64,000 nt of DNA from positions 310,001 through 374,000 of the forward strand of contig NZ_RQZG01000001.1 in assembly GCF_003859805.1 (NCBI RefSeq), written 5' to 3'. Positions 25,825 through 35,849 of the stretch are shown piece after piece. The notes below the pieces were generated by a model, which searched no databases, was not told where the DNA came from, and saw only the letters and a list, made by a program, of their open reading frames with translations. This DNA comes from Arachnia propionica. Its GTDB lineage: Bacteria > Actinomycetota > Actinomycetes > Propionibacteriales > Propionibacteriaceae. Made by a program: the position numbers and the translations under genes. Numbering within the stretch: the first letter of the stretch is position 1; each line of letters starts with the position of its first letter.

Positions 25825-28104
25825 TCAGGAATTCAGTCGGAAGGCGTCGTAGACCCCCGGCACCTTCCTCACCTGGTTCAGGACGTGCTGCAGGTGGGTG
25901 GGATCCGGGGACTCGAAGGTGAGACGGCCGATGAACTTGCGGTTGCGCCCTGAGGAGAGCGTGGCCTCCAGGATGTCGACGTGGGCCTCGGAGATGACGG
26001 TCGAGATGTCGGCCAGCAGCCTCGCCCGATCGATGCCCTCCACCTGGATGGTCACCTCGAACTGTCCTCCGGAGCTGCCGTCCCATTCCACCGGGACCAT
26101 CCGTTCCGGGCTCTCCTGCAGGGCGGGCATGTTCGTGCAGTCGTCACGGTGCACCGAGACCCCGTCGCCCCGGGTGATGAAGCCACTGATCCCATCTCCC
26201 GGGATCGGGTGGCAGCACCTGGCCAGTTTCACCGTGATGCTCGGATCCCCCGCCACCAGCACCCGGGCCTCGCCTCCCGGCTTGGGACGACGACGGGGCC
26301 GTACCACCTCGTCCTCGGTGATGGTGTCGACGGCCTCGTCCTCACCCCCGTGCAGATGGATGAGCTGGGTGACCACGGCCTGCGCCGAGACCTGCCCCTC
26401 CCCGATCGCCATGTACAGCGACGGTACGTCCTGGTGCCGCAACTCATTGGCCACGGCCGTGAGGTTCTCCAACGTGAGGAGACGCTGCAGGGGAAGACCG
26501 GTGCGACGCAGCTGCTTCGCCAGCGATTCCTTGCCGTTCTCGATCGCCTCGTCCCGACGTTCCCTGGAGAAGTACTGCTTGATCTTCTGCTTGGCGCGGC
26601 TGGAGGCGACGAAACTCAACCAGTCACGGCTGGGGCCGGCATTGGGTGACTTGGAGGTGAGGATCTCCACCTTGTCACCCTGGGCCAGTTTGGTCGACAG
26701 CGCCACGAGACGTCCGTTGACCCGGGCGCCGATGCAGCGGAACCCCACCTCGGTGTGCACCGAGAAGGCGAAGTCCACCGGGGTCGCCCCGACCGGCAGG
26801 GCCACCACCTCCCCCTTCGGGGTGAAGACGTAGACCTCGTCGGAGTTGATCTCGAACAGCACCGAGTCCAGGAACTCCGTCGGGTCCTCGGTCTCCTTGC
26901 TCATCACCCCGAGCTGGTGCATGGCACGCAGCCCGGCCTGCTCCGGGGTGACACCGTTGCGGAGGTTCTCCTTGTACTTCCAGTGAGCGGCCACACCGTA
27001 CTCGGCGCGACGGTGCATCTCGTGGGTGCGGATCTGGAACTCGACGGGTTCCCCACGGATCCCGAGCACCGTGGTGTGCAGGGACTGGTACATGTTGAAC
27101 TTCGGGTTGGCGATGTAGTCCTTGAACCTGCCCGGGATGGGTTTCCACTTCGAGTGGGCCACCCCGAGCACCGCGTAGCAGTCACGCAGGTCGTCGACCA
27201 GCACACGGAGCCCGATGAGGTCGTAGATGTCGGCGAAGTCACGCCCCCGAACCATCATCTTCTGGTAGATCGAGTAGAGATGCTTGGGACGTCCGTAGAC
27301 GGTTGCCTTGATCCGGTTCTCGGCCAGGAGCTGCTGGAAGTCGGCGATCAGCTCCCTGAGGTAGCGTTCCCGCCCCGGGGCCTGCTGGGCCACCAGTTCG
27401 GAGATCTCCTGGAACACCTTCGGTTCGATGGCCTGGAAACTGAGATCCTCGAGTTCCCACTTGATGGTGTTCATCCCGAGCCGGTGCGCCAGCGGTGCGA
27501 AGATGTTCAGGGTCTCGGTGGCGATCCGCACCTGCTTGTCGGGACGCAGGAACGAGATGGTGCGCATGTTGTGGAGCCGGTCGGCGAGTTTGATGACCAG
27601 CACCCGCACCTCCTCGGATGTGGCCATGATCATCTTGCGGATGGTCTCGGCCTTGGCCGTCTCACCGTAGGTGACCTTGTCCAGCTTCGTCACCCCGTCG
27701 ACCATCCGGGCCACCTCGTCGGAGAAGTCCGCCCGCAGCTGCTCCAGGGTGTAGTCGGTGTCCTCGACGGTGTCGTGCAGCAACGCGGCCGCAAGGACCG
27801 GCTCGGTCATGCCGAGCTCGGCCAGGATCGTCGCCACCGCCAACGGGTGGGTGATGTACGGGTCCCCTGACTTGCGCTTCTGTCCCCGGTGGTGCAGCTC
27901 GGCGACGCGATAGGCGCGCTCGACCACCTCGAGGTCAGCCTTCGGGTGGCTGGCATGGATGATCTTGAACAGTGGATCGAGCACGGCGGAGCGTGGACGC
28001 ACCGCCCCCAGCCGGGCCAGTCGCTGTCGCATCCGCAGCCGCGGTTGCTCAGGCCCACTCGTGAAGCGTTTCAACGCTCCCGCTCCCCTTGCCTGCTCAG
28101 CCAT
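25825..28104 (-). CDS. relA: Bifunctional (p)ppGpp synthetase/hydrolase Rel
   Basis: The long RelA/SpoT homologue of the stringent response, 759 aa. The hydrolase HD domain is intact: ITHPLAVATIL, then LLHDTVEDTDYT with the HD pair near residues 110-111. The synthetase domain includes RPKHLYSIYQKM and RDFADIYDLIGLRVLV. TGS (VFTPKGEVVALPVGATPVDFAF), a helical/zinc-finger region (RCCHPIPGDGISGFITRGDGVSVHRDDC) and a C-terminal ACT domain follow. Both activities are therefore expected. TAGACT six bases before the ATG indicates a leaderless transcript of its own. Confidence 0.97.
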   Translation of the reverse strand: MAEQARGAGALKRFTSGPEQPRLRMRQRLARLGAVRPRSAVLDPLFKIIHASHPKADLEVVERAYRVAELHHRGQKRKSGDPYITHPLAVATILAELGMTEPVLAAALLHDTVEDTDYTLEQLRADFSDEVARMVDGVTKLDKVTYGETAKAETIRKMIMATSEEVRVLVIKLADRLHNMRTISFLRPDKQVRIATETLNIFAPLAHRLGMNTIKWELEDLSFQAIEPKVFQEISELVAQQAPGRERYLRELIADFQQLLAENRIKATVYGRPKHLYSIYQKMMVRGRDFADIYDLIGLRVLVDDLRDCYAVLGVAHSKWKPIPGRFKDYIANPKFNMYQSLHTTVLGIRGEPVEFQIRTHEMHRRAEYGVAAHWKYKENLRNGVTPEQAGLRAMHQLGVMSKETEDPTEFLDSVLFEINSDEVYVFTPKGEVVALPVGATPVDFAFSVHTEVGFRCIGARVNGRLVALSTKLAQGDKVEILTSKSPNAGPSRDWLSFVASSRAKQKIKQYFSRERRDEAIENGKESLAKQLRRTGLPLQRLLTLENLTAVANELRHQDVPSLYMAIGEGQVSAQAVVTQLIHLHGGEDEAVDTITEDEVVRPRRRPKPGGEARVLVAGDPSITVKLARCCHPIPGDGISGFITRGDGVSVHRDDCTNMPALQESPERMVPVEWDGSSGGQFEVTIQVEGIDRARLLADISTVISEAHVDILEATLSSGRNRKFIGRLTFESPDPTHLQHVLNQVRKVPGVYDAFRLNS

Positions 28105-28110
28105 GCCAGG

Positions 28111-28116
28111 AGTCTA
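28111..28116 (-). promoter_or_regulatory. -10 element for leaderless relA transcript
   Basis: TAGACT with a six-base spacer to the relA ATG at 28104, in a 55-nt gap after the potassium channel gene. relA can therefore probably be transcribed independently of the upstream sec/apt genes. Confidence 0.5.
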
Positions 28117-28159
28117 GTCCCTGTGACACCACCGACGCCCGGACCGAGCATCCACCCCG

Positions 28160-29227
28160 TCATTCCTCACTGTCGCGACCGGTCTCCCGGTGCTGTGCCC
28201 GCCGCACCACGATGAGCTGATCACCGGTCTCGATGCGAGCCGCGGTCGAGTCGTAGAACCGGCGCAGGGTGCCGCCCCTGATGATGCCGATCACCCGGTC
28301 GTGCAGCAACGACGTCGGGGACTGCCCCACCTCGTGTGGTGCGGCCTGACGCTGACTCACCTCGAGTCCGGTACCCGCCGTCAGCAGGTCCTGGATGATC
28401 GACCCGAGCTCAGGACCCACCGCGGACAGCCCCATGAGGCGACCGACCGTGTCGGACGAGGTCACGACAGAGGTGGCACCGGACTGCCGCACCAGGGGCA
28501 CGTTCTCCTTCTCCCGCACGGAGACCACGATGGCGGCCCCCGGGTTGAGCTGACGCACCGTCAAGGTGGTGAGGATGGCGGCATCGTCCCGCGAGAGACA
28601 GATGATGATCTTGCGGGCCTTGCTGATCTCGGCCCGACGCAGCAGCTCCCGCTGGGTGGCATCCCCGAGGAAGGCGGCCAGACCATCCAGGTTGGCCTCG
28701 TTGACGGCGACATCACTGTTGTCGATGACGACGATGCGCGCGTCCTTCTCACCGTGCCGACGCAGGGTGTTGATCGCGCTTCGCCCCTTCGTGCCGTAGC
28801 CGATGACGACGACGTGATTCCTCATGGCACTCCTCCACTGCAGATCACGGATGATGCGGTTGCCCTGGTTCGCCAGCACGGCGATGGTGGTACCGACGAG
28901 CACCACCAGGAAGCCGATCCGCATCGGGGTGATGAGGATGGCGTTGAGCAGGCGGGCGTGTGGCGCCAACGGCGTGATGTCGCCGTAGCCGGTGGTGGTC
29001 ATCGTGACCGTCGAGTAGTACAGGGCGTCGATGAAGCTGACACCGTCGCCGCGGACGTTGTCGACGTAGGCGTCCCGGTCCAGCCACACGATCAGGGTGC
29101 TGCCGGCGAGCATGATGAAGGCGAGGCAGAAGCGTTTCGCCAACTCCCTCAGCGGGTGGATGTCCTTCCTCGGCATGGACACCGTCGAGGTGGCATAACC
29201 GCGTTGGACCACTTTCCGGCCCGCCAT
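28160..29227 (-). CDS. Two-helix potassium channel with RCK (TrkA-N) domain
   Basis: 355 residues. Two transmembrane helices (about 33-50 and 95-118) flank a pore loop with the selectivity filter TTTGYGD near 77-83. A cytoplasmic RCK domain begins with VVVIGYGTKGRSA, a Rossmann nucleotide-binding turn, and a TrkA-C-like end follows. The domain order matches MthK/Kch-type ligand-gated K+ channels; the ligand is unknown. Its ATG directly abuts the apt stop codon, so it is co-transcribed. A channel gene between apt and relA is not the usual arrangement. Confidence 0.9.
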   Translation of the reverse strand: MAGRKVVQRGYATSTVSMPRKDIHPLRELAKRFCLAFIMLAGSTLIVWLDRDAYVDNVRGDGVSFIDALYYSTVTMTTTGYGDITPLAPHARLLNAILITPMRIGFLVVLVGTTIAVLANQGNRIIRDLQWRSAMRNHVVVIGYGTKGRSAINTLRRHGEKDARIVVIDNSDVAVNEANLDGLAAFLGDATQRELLRRAEISKARKIIICLSRDDAAILTTLTVRQLNPGAAIVVSVREKENVPLVRQSGATSVVTSSDTVGRLMGLSAVGPELGSIIQDLLTAGTGLEVSQRQAAPHEVGQSPTSLLHDRVIGIIRGGTLRRFYDSTAARIETGDQLIVVRRAQHRETGRDSEE

Positions 29228-29749
29228 CTACTGCATCACCACCGCCGAACAGCTCTCGACCCCGACCGACGCGAGCTTGTCACGACCGCCGAGTGCCGAG
29301 AGCTCCAGCAGCACGCTGACGTGCACCAACTGTGCTCCGAGCCGTTGCAGCAGCGCTGCCGTCGCTGCGACGGTGCCACCTGTGGCCAGGACGTCGTCGA
29401 CGACGAGCACCCTGGCCCCCTTGAACATCGCGTCGACGTGCATCGTGAGGGTCGCGGTGCCGTACTCGAGGGCGAAGCTCTCGCTGACCACCTCACGTGG
29501 CAGTTTCCCGGGTTTGCGCACGGGGACGAACCCAGCTCCCAGCCGCAGGGCGACCGGAGCCGCGAAGATGAATCCTCGCGCCTCCATGCCCACCACGAAG
29601 TCCACGTCCCTCGGGGCGGAGTCGGCGATCGCCTCGATGGCCTGCGCGAACCCTTCCGGCGAGGCCAGCAACGGCGTGATGTCCTTGAAGGTCACCCCCG
29701 GCTTGGGCCAGTCGGGGACGTCGGTGATGTGCGAGTGCACCAGGGTCAT
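29228..29749 (-). CDS. apt: Adenine phosphoribosyltransferase
   Basis: Salvages adenine with PRPP to AMP. The PRPP-binding motif VLVVDDVLATGGTVAA and the flexible-loop EYGTATLTMHVDA region are present, with GVTFKDITPLL near the N terminus. Length is 173 aa. It overlaps secF by 4 nt (ATGA). The secD-secF-apt-relA neighbourhood is typical of actinobacteria. Confidence 0.95.
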   Translation of the reverse strand: MTLVHSHITDVPDWPKPGVTFKDITPLLASPEGFAQAIEAIADSAPRDVDFVVGMEARGFIFAAPVALRLGAGFVPVRKPGKLPREVVSESFALEYGTATLTMHVDAMFKGARVLVVDDVLATGGTVAATAALLQRLGAQLVHVSVLLELSALGGRDKLASVGVESCSAVVMQ

Positions 29750-30852
29750 CGCTTCTGCTTCCTCCGCTGCTCCCGGCTGAGATTGGTCCGACGCTGCTGT
29801 CTGGTCCCGGCACCCACTGCGGCGCCTTCGGCCTCATCGGTCCCGGCAGCGGCTGCCTTCCGCTCGGCGCGCGCCTGGTCACGTTCCTGCTTGCGCTCCA
29901 ACGATCGGCGGTGCGCCACCTGGTCCGGCTCCCTCTCCTTCATCTGCACCAGCAGCGGTGTGGCGATGAAGATCGACGAGTAGGCACCCGCGATCATGCC
30001 GATGAACAGGGCCAGACCGAGGTCGGCGAGCGGACCGCTGTGGAGCATCGCGCCCCCGATCAGCAGGGCGGTGACCGGCAGGATGCCGATGACGGTGGTG
30101 TTGAGGGAGCGGATCAGCACCTGGTTGATGGCGAGGTTCGCGGCCTCAGCGTAGGTCTGACGACTCTCCTTGACCCCCCGGGTGTTCTCCGCGACGCGGT
30201 CGAAGACCACGACGGTGTCGTAGAGGGAGTACCCCAGGATGGTCAACACCCCGATGATCGTCGCGGGAGTGACGGTGAAGCCGACCAGGGCGTAGACCCC
30301 CACGGTGACCAACAGGTCGTGTCCCAACGCGATGACGGCGGCCAGGGACATCTTCCAGTTCCTGAACCACACCCCGATCAGCACCATCACCAGCAGGATG
30401 AACACCACGAGTGCGATGAGGGCCTGCTGCGAGACCTGCTTGCCCCACGAGGCCCCGATGGCGGTGTAGGTGACGTCCTTGACCTCGACCCCGGCCATCT
30501 CGGCGATGGCCGAACGGACGTCGGTGGTCTCCTCCGGGGTCAGCGCCCGGGTCTGGATCCGGACCTTCGAATCCCCCAGGGAGAACACCTGCGGCTCCAG
30601 GTTCCCGACCTCGAAGCCCGATGCCGCGGTCCGCACCTCGTCAACGGTGCTGGAGGTGACCTCCAACGGCACCTGGAAGTCCGTGCCACCTCGGAACTCG
30701 ATGCCGAGTGCGAGTCCTCGCACCACCAACCCGATGACGCACAGCAGCAGGAGCAGGACCGAGAAGGTGTACCAGGTGCGGCGGTTGCGGACGAAGTCGT
30801 AGGAGACCTGTCCGGTGTAGAAACGATGTGCCAGGCCGTGCTTGGTGCTCAT
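29746..30852 (-). CDS. secF: Protein translocase subunit SecF
   Basis: A 368-residue, six-helix RND-like component that, with SecD, uses the proton-motive force to help preproteins through SecYEG. The first periplasmic loop starts with GIEFRGGTDFQV. Later helices contain the conserved SLYDTVVVFDRVAEN segment. The C-terminal tail is long, basic and charged. The ATG overlaps the secD stop by one base (TGATG). Confidence 0.95.
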   Translation of the reverse strand: MSTKHGLAHRFYTGQVSYDFVRNRRTWYTFSVLLLLLCVIGLVVRGLALGIEFRGGTDFQVPLEVTSSTVDEVRTAASGFEVGNLEPQVFSLGDSKVRIQTRALTPEETTDVRSAIAEMAGVEVKDVTYTAIGASWGKQVSQQALIALVVFILLVMVLIGVWFRNWKMSLAAVIALGHDLLVTVGVYALVGFTVTPATIIGVLTILGYSLYDTVVVFDRVAENTRGVKESRQTYAEAANLAINQVLIRSLNTTVIGILPVTALLIGGAMLHSGPLADLGLALFIGMIAGAYSSIFIATPLLVQMKEREPDQVAHRRSLERKQERDQARAERKAAAAGTDEAEGAAVGAGTRQQRRTNLSREQRRKQKR

Positions 30853-32408
30853 CAGGCCTCCTTGACGATCGAGGTGGAACGGCGACGGCGGCGACCGAGC
30901 AGTGAGTCCCGTGTGACCCCCATGTGCGAGGCGTCCAGGCCGGACAGCCTGTGACCCTCACCGAAGAACCTGGTGCGTCCCAGGACCTGCACCAGTGGCT
31001 TGGTGAAGAAGAAGCACACGGCCAGGTCGATGAGGGTGGTGAGTCCGAGGGCGAAGGCGAAGCCCTTCACGCCACCGACCGCCAGGATGAACAGCACCAG
31101 GGCCGAGAGGATCGAGACCATGTCCGCCACGATGATGGTGGAGCGGGCCTTGACCCATCCGGTGGTGAGAGCGGACTTGAGACTGCGACCGTCGCGGATC
31201 TCGTCACGGATGCGCTCGAAGTAGATGACGAACGAGTCCGCGGTGACACCGATGGCGACGATCGCTCCCGCGATCGCGGGCAGGTTCAGGGTGAAACCCA
31301 TCGCCTCACCGAGGATCACCATGGAGGCGTAGGTCCCCAGGGCTGCCACACCGAGGGAGCCGATCACCACGAGTCCGAGGCCGCGGTAGTACGCCAGGCA
31401 GTAGAGAATGACCAGCGAGAGCCCGATCACACCGGCGATGAGCCCGACCCGCAGCTGTTCGCCACCGAGTGTCGCGGAGACGGTCTCGACCTGCGAGGGC
31501 TCGAAGTTGAGCGGCAGGGAGCCGAACCGCAGGACGTTCGCCAGTTCGGCAGCGGACTCGGGGGTGAAGTTGCCACTGATCTGGGCGCTGCCGTCGGTGA
31601 TCGGGGTCTGGACCCGGGCGTTGGACTCGACGATGCCGTCGAGCAGCACGGCGAACTGGTTCGTCGGATCCGGTTTCGACACGAGCGCGGTGGTCATCTC
31701 CCGCATCGCCTCCGTGCCCTCGGCGTCGAAGGAGAGGGCGACCACGTTGTGGATCTCACCCGTCGGCACCGTCGAGACGGCATTGGTGACACGTTCACCG
31801 ACGATGGCGACCGGTCCCAGCAGGAACTTCGTGGTCTTGCCCGGGTCGCAGGCGAAGGTGGCTGCGTCCAGCGGCTGGGTGACCTTGTCCCCGCACTGGT
31901 AGTTCTGGAAGGAGGTCTGCTCCTCAGCGGTGGGCTGATAGGCCAGTACCTCGGCGATCGGGAGCTGGGTTCCGATGGTACCGGGCTCCGGGGTCGGTGT
32001 GGGCAGCCGGTCGAGCCCGGTCTCCTGGACCGGGACCGCGGCCTGACTGCTCAGCACCGGACGGAAGGTCAACTGGGCCGTGCTTCCGATGAGGTCGACG
32101 AGGTCGTCGCGCTGCACGTTCGGCGCGGAGACCACGATGTGCCGCTCACCGGAGGTGGTGACCGCGGCCTCGCTGACGCCGAGGCTGTCCACCCGGTTCT
32201 GGATGATCTGCCGGGCCTGCTCGAGGTTGTCGGCCTCCACGGTGGAGTTGGTGGCGGTCAGTGTGATGGTCATGCCGCCCTGGAGATCGAGCCCCAGCTT
32301 GGGGGTCCAGATCCTGCCGAGGGCCATGATGCCGTACAGGGCCGCCAGGGCGATCAGGAAGACGATGAGGACGAGCCCGGGACGGGGCTTTCGGGATGTG
32401 GTTGCCAT
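30852..32408 (-). CDS. secD: Protein translocase subunit SecD
   Basis: 518 residues with an N-terminal helix and the GLDLQGGMTITL motif. A large extracytoplasmic region and the five-helix RND core follow, with NLPAIAGAIVAIGVTADSFVIYFERI. It works with SecF in late steps of export. It starts 7 nt after yajC. The extracytoplasmic region is extended and rich in acidic and Pro/Thr residues, as in other high-GC Gram-positives. Confidence 0.95.
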   Translation of the reverse strand: MATTSRKPRPGLVLIVFLIALAALYGIMALGRIWTPKLGLDLQGGMTITLTATNSTVEADNLEQARQIIQNRVDSLGVSEAAVTTSGERHIVVSAPNVQRDDLVDLIGSTAQLTFRPVLSSQAAVPVQETGLDRLPTPTPEPGTIGTQLPIAEVLAYQPTAEEQTSFQNYQCGDKVTQPLDAATFACDPGKTTKFLLGPVAIVGERVTNAVSTVPTGEIHNVVALSFDAEGTEAMREMTTALVSKPDPTNQFAVLLDGIVESNARVQTPITDGSAQISGNFTPESAAELANVLRFGSLPLNFEPSQVETVSATLGGEQLRVGLIAGVIGLSLVILYCLAYYRGLGLVVIGSLGVAALGTYASMVILGEAMGFTLNLPAIAGAIVAIGVTADSFVIYFERIRDEIRDGRSLKSALTTGWVKARSTIIVADMVSILSALVLFILAVGGVKGFAFALGLTTLIDLAVCFFFTKPLVQVLGRTRFFGEGHRLSGLDASHMGVTRDSLLGRRRRRSTSIVKEA

Positions 32409-32414
32409 GGGGGA

Positions 32415-32786
32415 TCAGTTCTTCTCGGGGACCTCGTCGAGACTGGCGGTCTCCTCGGTGAGCTCAGACACCTCGGTCGACTCCACGGTGGGGACGGGAC
32501 CGGTCTCGTCGTCGAACTCGAACTCCTCCTCGTCCTCGGCGACCTCACGCAGGATCGCAGCCTTGAGACAGGTCACCTCGAGGCCTGGGGCGAACTCGAT
32601 GATGACCTGCTTGTCACCGACATGTGTCAGGGTGCCGTAGAGCCCACTCTGCACCAGCACCCGGGCACCGGGTTGCAGGGCGTCGATGACCGCCTGGTGT
32701 TCCCGCATCTTCCTCTGCTGCGGGCGAACCATCATAAAGTACATCAGACCGCCGAAAGCGACGATCATCAGGAGCGTTTCGAGCAT
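32415..32786 (-). CDS. yajC: Preprotein translocase accessory protein YajC
   Basis: A 123-residue single-pass membrane protein of the SecDF-YajC complex. The N-terminal helix MLETLLMIVAFGGLMYFMMVRPQ is followed by QQRKMREHQAVIDALQPGARV and an acidic C-terminal tail. ATG at 32786 has GAAGGA eight nt upstream; a TTG five codons earlier is less likely. The gene order yajC-secD-secF supports the call. Confidence 0.92.
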   Translation of the reverse strand: MLETLLMIVAFGGLMYFMMVRPQQRKMREHQAVIDALQPGARVLVQSGLYGTLTHVGDKQVIIEFAPGLEVTCLKAAILREVAEDEEEFEFDDETGPVPTVESTEVSELTEETASLDEVPEKN

Positions 32787-32837
32787 GGACGAGTCCTTCA
32801 AAGGTTCAGGGCAAAAATTGCCAAGGGTCAGGATAGC

Positions 32838-33857
32838 TCAATCGAACAGGGACGGATCTCCACCGGGCGGTTGCAGGCCGAGGTGTCGCCACGCGGCCCC
32901 CGTTGCCACCCGGCCACGGGGGGTGCGCATCATCAGTCCTTCACGGATCAGGAACGGCTCGGCCACCTCGGAGACCGTCTCGGTCTCCTCCCCCACGCTG
33001 AGGGCCAGGGTGGACAACCCGACCGGCCCTCCCCCGAAGAGGGTGCACAGGTTGTTCAGCACCGCACGGTCCAGTCGGTCCAGGCCACGCGCATCCACCT
33101 CGTAGAGGTCGAGAGCCGCCCGGGCGTGAGGGACCGTGACCCGGCTCTCACCGGCGACCTGGGCGTAGTCCCGCACCCGTCTGAGCAACCGGTTCGCGAT
33201 GCGGGGGGTGCCCCTGGAGCGTCCTGCGATCTCCTTGGCGGCATCGGGATGCAGATCAACCCCGAGTTTTCCGGCCGAGCCGGCGACGATCCCGGCCAGG
33301 TCCGCGGCGTCGTAGAACTCGAGCTGCGCGGTGAAACCGAACCGGTCCCGCAGGGGGCCGGGCAGCAGACCTGCCCGGGTGGTGGCCCCGACGAGGGTGA
33401 AGGGCGGCAGCTCGATCGGGATGGCGGTGGCCCCGGGACCCTTGCCGACGATGACGTCCACACGGAAGTCCTCCATCGCCAGGTAGAGCATCTCCTCAGC
33501 GGGGCGGGCCAGACGGTGGATCTCGTCCAGGAAGAGCACGTCACCGTCGTCGAGTCCGGAGAGGATCGCCGCCAGGTCGCCGGCGTGTTGGATCGCCGGC
33601 CCCGACGAGATCCGGAGGTTGACCCCCAGCTCGGCCGCGATGATCATGGCGAGGGTGGTCTTGCCGAGACCGGGTGGGCCCGACAGCAGCACGTGGTCCG
33701 GGCTGCTCCCCCGGTGACGGGCGGCATCGAGCACCAGCCCCAGCTGATCCCTCACCCGTGGCTGACCCTCGAACTCCGCGAGCCGTTTCGGGCGCAGTGC
33801 CGCCTCGAACTCCTGCTCCTCACCCCGGGGTTGCGGATTGACCGCCGAGTCGTCCAT
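32838..33857 (-). CDS. ruvB: Holliday junction branch-migration helicase RuvB
   Basis: 339-residue AAA+ motor of the RuvAB complex. Walker [12 protein letters not shown], Walker [10 protein letters not shown] and sensor 1 [10 protein letters not shown] are all visible. A winged-helix C terminus with [17 protein letters not shown] follows. GGAGG lies just before the ATG. It lies 10 nt after ruvA. Confidence 0.97.
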   Translation of the reverse strand: MDDSAVNPQPRGEEQEFEAALRPKRLAEFEGQPRVRDQLGLVLDAARHRGSSPDHVLLSGPPGLGKTTLAMIIAAELGVNLRISSGPAIQHAGDLAAILSGLDDGDVLFLDEIHRLARPAEEMLYLAMEDFRVDVIVGKGPGATAIPIELPPFTLVGATTRAGLLPGPLRDRFGFTAQLEFYDAADLAGIVAGSAGKLGVDLHPDAAKEIAGRSRGTPRIANRLLRRVRDYAQVAGESRVTVPHARAALDLYEVDARGLDRLDRAVLNNLCTLFGGGPVGLSTLALSVGEETETVSEVAEPFLIREGLMMRTPRGRVATGAAWRHLGLQPPGGDPSLFD

Positions 33858-33867
33858 GGCCTCCTCC

Positions 33868-34473
33868 TCAGCGCTTCGCCAGTGAGCTCAGTGCGGCCCG
33901 CATCAGCTGACGGATGCTGGCACCGGTGGCGGCCTGCTCGGCGATGGCGTCGCAGGCGGCTGCGGCGTCCTTCGCGGACCAGCCGAGTCCCTGCAGACCC
34001 TCGGTGACCTGCTCGCGCCAGGCCTGATCACCCTGGGGGGGTCCGGTGACGGTGCTGCTGTCGTCGAGGGCCAGCAGGGCCGCCTTGTCCCGCAGCTCCA
34101 GGATGATCTTCTGGGCCATCTTCGGACCCACCCCGGGGGCGCGCGAGATGGCACGGGTGTCATCACCCGTCACGGCGCGCCTGAGGTCTCCCGGGGAGAG
34201 CACCGAACAGATCGCCAGCGCGACCTTCGGGCCGACCCCGCTCGGGGCCTGCACCAGCTCGAACATCTCCCGCTCGGCCTCGGTCCCGAATCCGAAGAGG
34301 GTGAGGGAGTCCTCACGCACCACCAGCGAGGTGTGGACGGTGGTCACCTCTCCCGGCCGCAGCGCGGCCGCCGTGTCAGGTGTGCACAGGGCCCGGTATC
34401 CCACCCCGGCGACATCGATGACGAACCAGGTCGTCCCGGCGTGGGCGACGGTCCCGGTGAGCTGCGAGATCAT
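33868..34473 (-). CDS. ruvA: Holliday junction DNA-binding protein RuvA
   Basis: 201 residues: an N-terminal OB-fold ([26 protein letters not shown]), two helix-hairpin-helix regions ([15 protein letters not shown] and [15 protein letters not shown]) and a C-terminal RuvB-binding domain. It overlaps ruvC by 4 nt. Confidence 0.96.
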   Translation of the reverse strand: MISQLTGTVAHAGTTWFVIDVAGVGYRALCTPDTAAALRPGEVTTVHTSLVVREDSLTLFGFGTEAEREMFELVQAPSGVGPKVALAICSVLSPGDLRRAVTGDDTRAISRAPGVGPKMAQKIILELRDKAALLALDDSSTVTGPPQGDQAWREQVTEGLQGLGWSAKDAAAACDAIAEQAATGASIRQLMRAALSSLAKR

Positions 34474-35003
34474 GGCGCCTTCCTGGCTGCCGCGACGAGC
34501 GCGGCGTAACGATTGGTGTGACCTCCACGCCAGGCGTGGCAGACGGCCAGTGCGAGGGCGTCGGCCGCGTCAGCCGGGCGCGGTGGTGCGGTGAGTTTCA
34601 AGATGGTGGTGACCATGGCGGTCACCTGGGCCTTGTCGGCCCGGCCGGATCCGGTGACCGCCGCCTTGACCTCGCTCGGGGTGTGGAAGCTGACCGGCAG
34701 AGCGTGGCGTGCCGCGACCAGGGCCGCGACCCCGGCCGCCTGTGCGGTGTCGATCACGGAGGCCCGGTTGTGCTGGGCGAAGACCCGCTCGATGGCGACG
34801 ACATCGGGGCGGTGTTTCTCGATCCAGGTCTCCAGGGCCTGCTCCAGGGTCAGCAGACGCTGGCCGATGTCGAGCTCGGTCCCGGTGCGTGCCACCCCGA
34901 CCGCCACGAAGGATGGTGGCCGCCCGACCGTGCCTCGTACCACGGCCATCCCGCACCGGGTGAGGCCGGGGTCGACGCCCATGATCCGCTTCATCTCGAA
35001 CAT
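34470..35003 (-). CDS. ruvC: Crossover junction endodeoxyribonuclease RuvC
   Basis: Resolves Holliday junctions. The catalytic acidic residues are visible in [10 protein letters not shown] (about 9-18), AIERVF and the C-terminal [13 protein letters not shown]. Length is 177 aa. The start could instead be the fourth codon, also ATG, which gives [10 protein letters not shown]. It heads the ruvCAB order 18 nt after the YebC gene. Confidence 0.95.
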   Translation of the reverse strand: MFEMKRIMGVDPGLTRCGMAVVRGTVGRPPSFVAVGVARTGTELDIGQRLLTLEQALETWIEKHRPDVVAIERVFAQHNRASVIDTAQAAGVAALVAARHALPVSFHTPSEVKAAVTGSGRADKAQVTAMVTTILKLTAPPRPADAADALALAVCHAWRGGHTNRYAALVAAARKAP

Positions 35004-35021
35004 CCGTTCGATGGTACCGGA

Positions 35022-35795
35022 TCAGTCCTCGTTCTCCAGAGCCGCCGCGACCTCGTCGGTCAGGTCCAGGTTCGTGTAGACGTTCTGGACATCGTCGGAG
35101 TCCTCGAGTGCGTCGATGATGCGGAACACCTTGGTCGCGACCTCCACGCTGTCAACCTCCTGGTCGAAGGAGGCGACGAACTGCACCTCCGCGGAGTCGT
35201 ACTCCATGCCGGCGGCCTCCACAGCCTTGCGGACCTCGACGATGTCGGCGGGGTCGCAGCGGGCCTCCCAGGTCTCTCCCTCGTCGGTGACCTCCTCCAG
35301 CCCGGCCTCGAGCGCTGCCTCCAGCAGGTCGTCCTCGACGAGTTCACGATCCCCCTGGCGCTTCGGCACCACGACCACGCCCTTGCGGGAGAACAGCCGC
35401 TGCACGGAGCCCACATCCGCCATGGTCCCCCCGTTGCGGGTCACGGCGACGCGCACATCGGAGGCGGAACGGTTGCGGTTGTCGGTGAGGCACTCGATGA
35501 GGATCGCGATCCCGGCCGGGCCGTAGGCCTCGTAGGTGATCGTCTCGTAGTCCGCACCGCCGGACTCGGCCCCGGAACCCCGCTTGACGGCCCGGTCGAT
35601 GTTGTCATTGGGAACCGAGGACTTCTTGGCCTTCTGGATGGCGTCGTAGAGGGTGGGGTTGCCCGCCGGGTCACCGCCGCCGAGGCGGGCGGCGACCTCG
35701 ACGTTCTTGATCAGTTTCGCGAACAGCTTGCCGCGTTTGGCATCGATGACTGCCTTCTTGTGCTTCGTCGTCGCCCATTTGGAGTGGCCGCTCAT
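35022..35795 (-). CDS. YebC/PmpR-family DNA-binding regulatory protein
   Basis: 257 residues with the family N terminus [25 protein letters not shown] and the central [22 protein letters not shown]. It is implicated in transcription and, more recently, in relief of ribosome stalling. An AAGGA site precedes the ATG. It lies directly upstream of ruvCAB, which is its common genomic position. Confidence 0.95.
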   Translation of the reverse strand: MSGHSKWATTKHKKAVIDAKRGKLFAKLIKNVEVAARLGGGDPAGNPTLYDAIQKAKKSSVPNDNIDRAVKRGSGAESGGADYETITYEAYGPAGIAILIECLTDNRNRSASDVRVAVTRNGGTMADVGSVQRLFSRKGVVVVPKRQGDRELVEDDLLEAALEAGLEEVTDEGETWEARCDPADIVEVRKAVEAAGMEYDSAEVQFVASFDQEVDSVEVATKVFRIIDALEDSDDVQNVYTNLDLTDEVAAALENED

Positions 35796-35849
35796 TCGTC
35801 ACGTCCTTATTGATTACCCGATGGTCACATCTGCAAGGCGCAGCATATA

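Noticed and set aside
30924-34007. Very long plus-strand open frame opposite secD, yajC and ruvB
   Set aside because: It mirrors the high-GC coding pattern of the genes beneath it, has no recognisable motifs and is rich in Gly, Asp, Gln, His and Val as expected of an antisense shadow.
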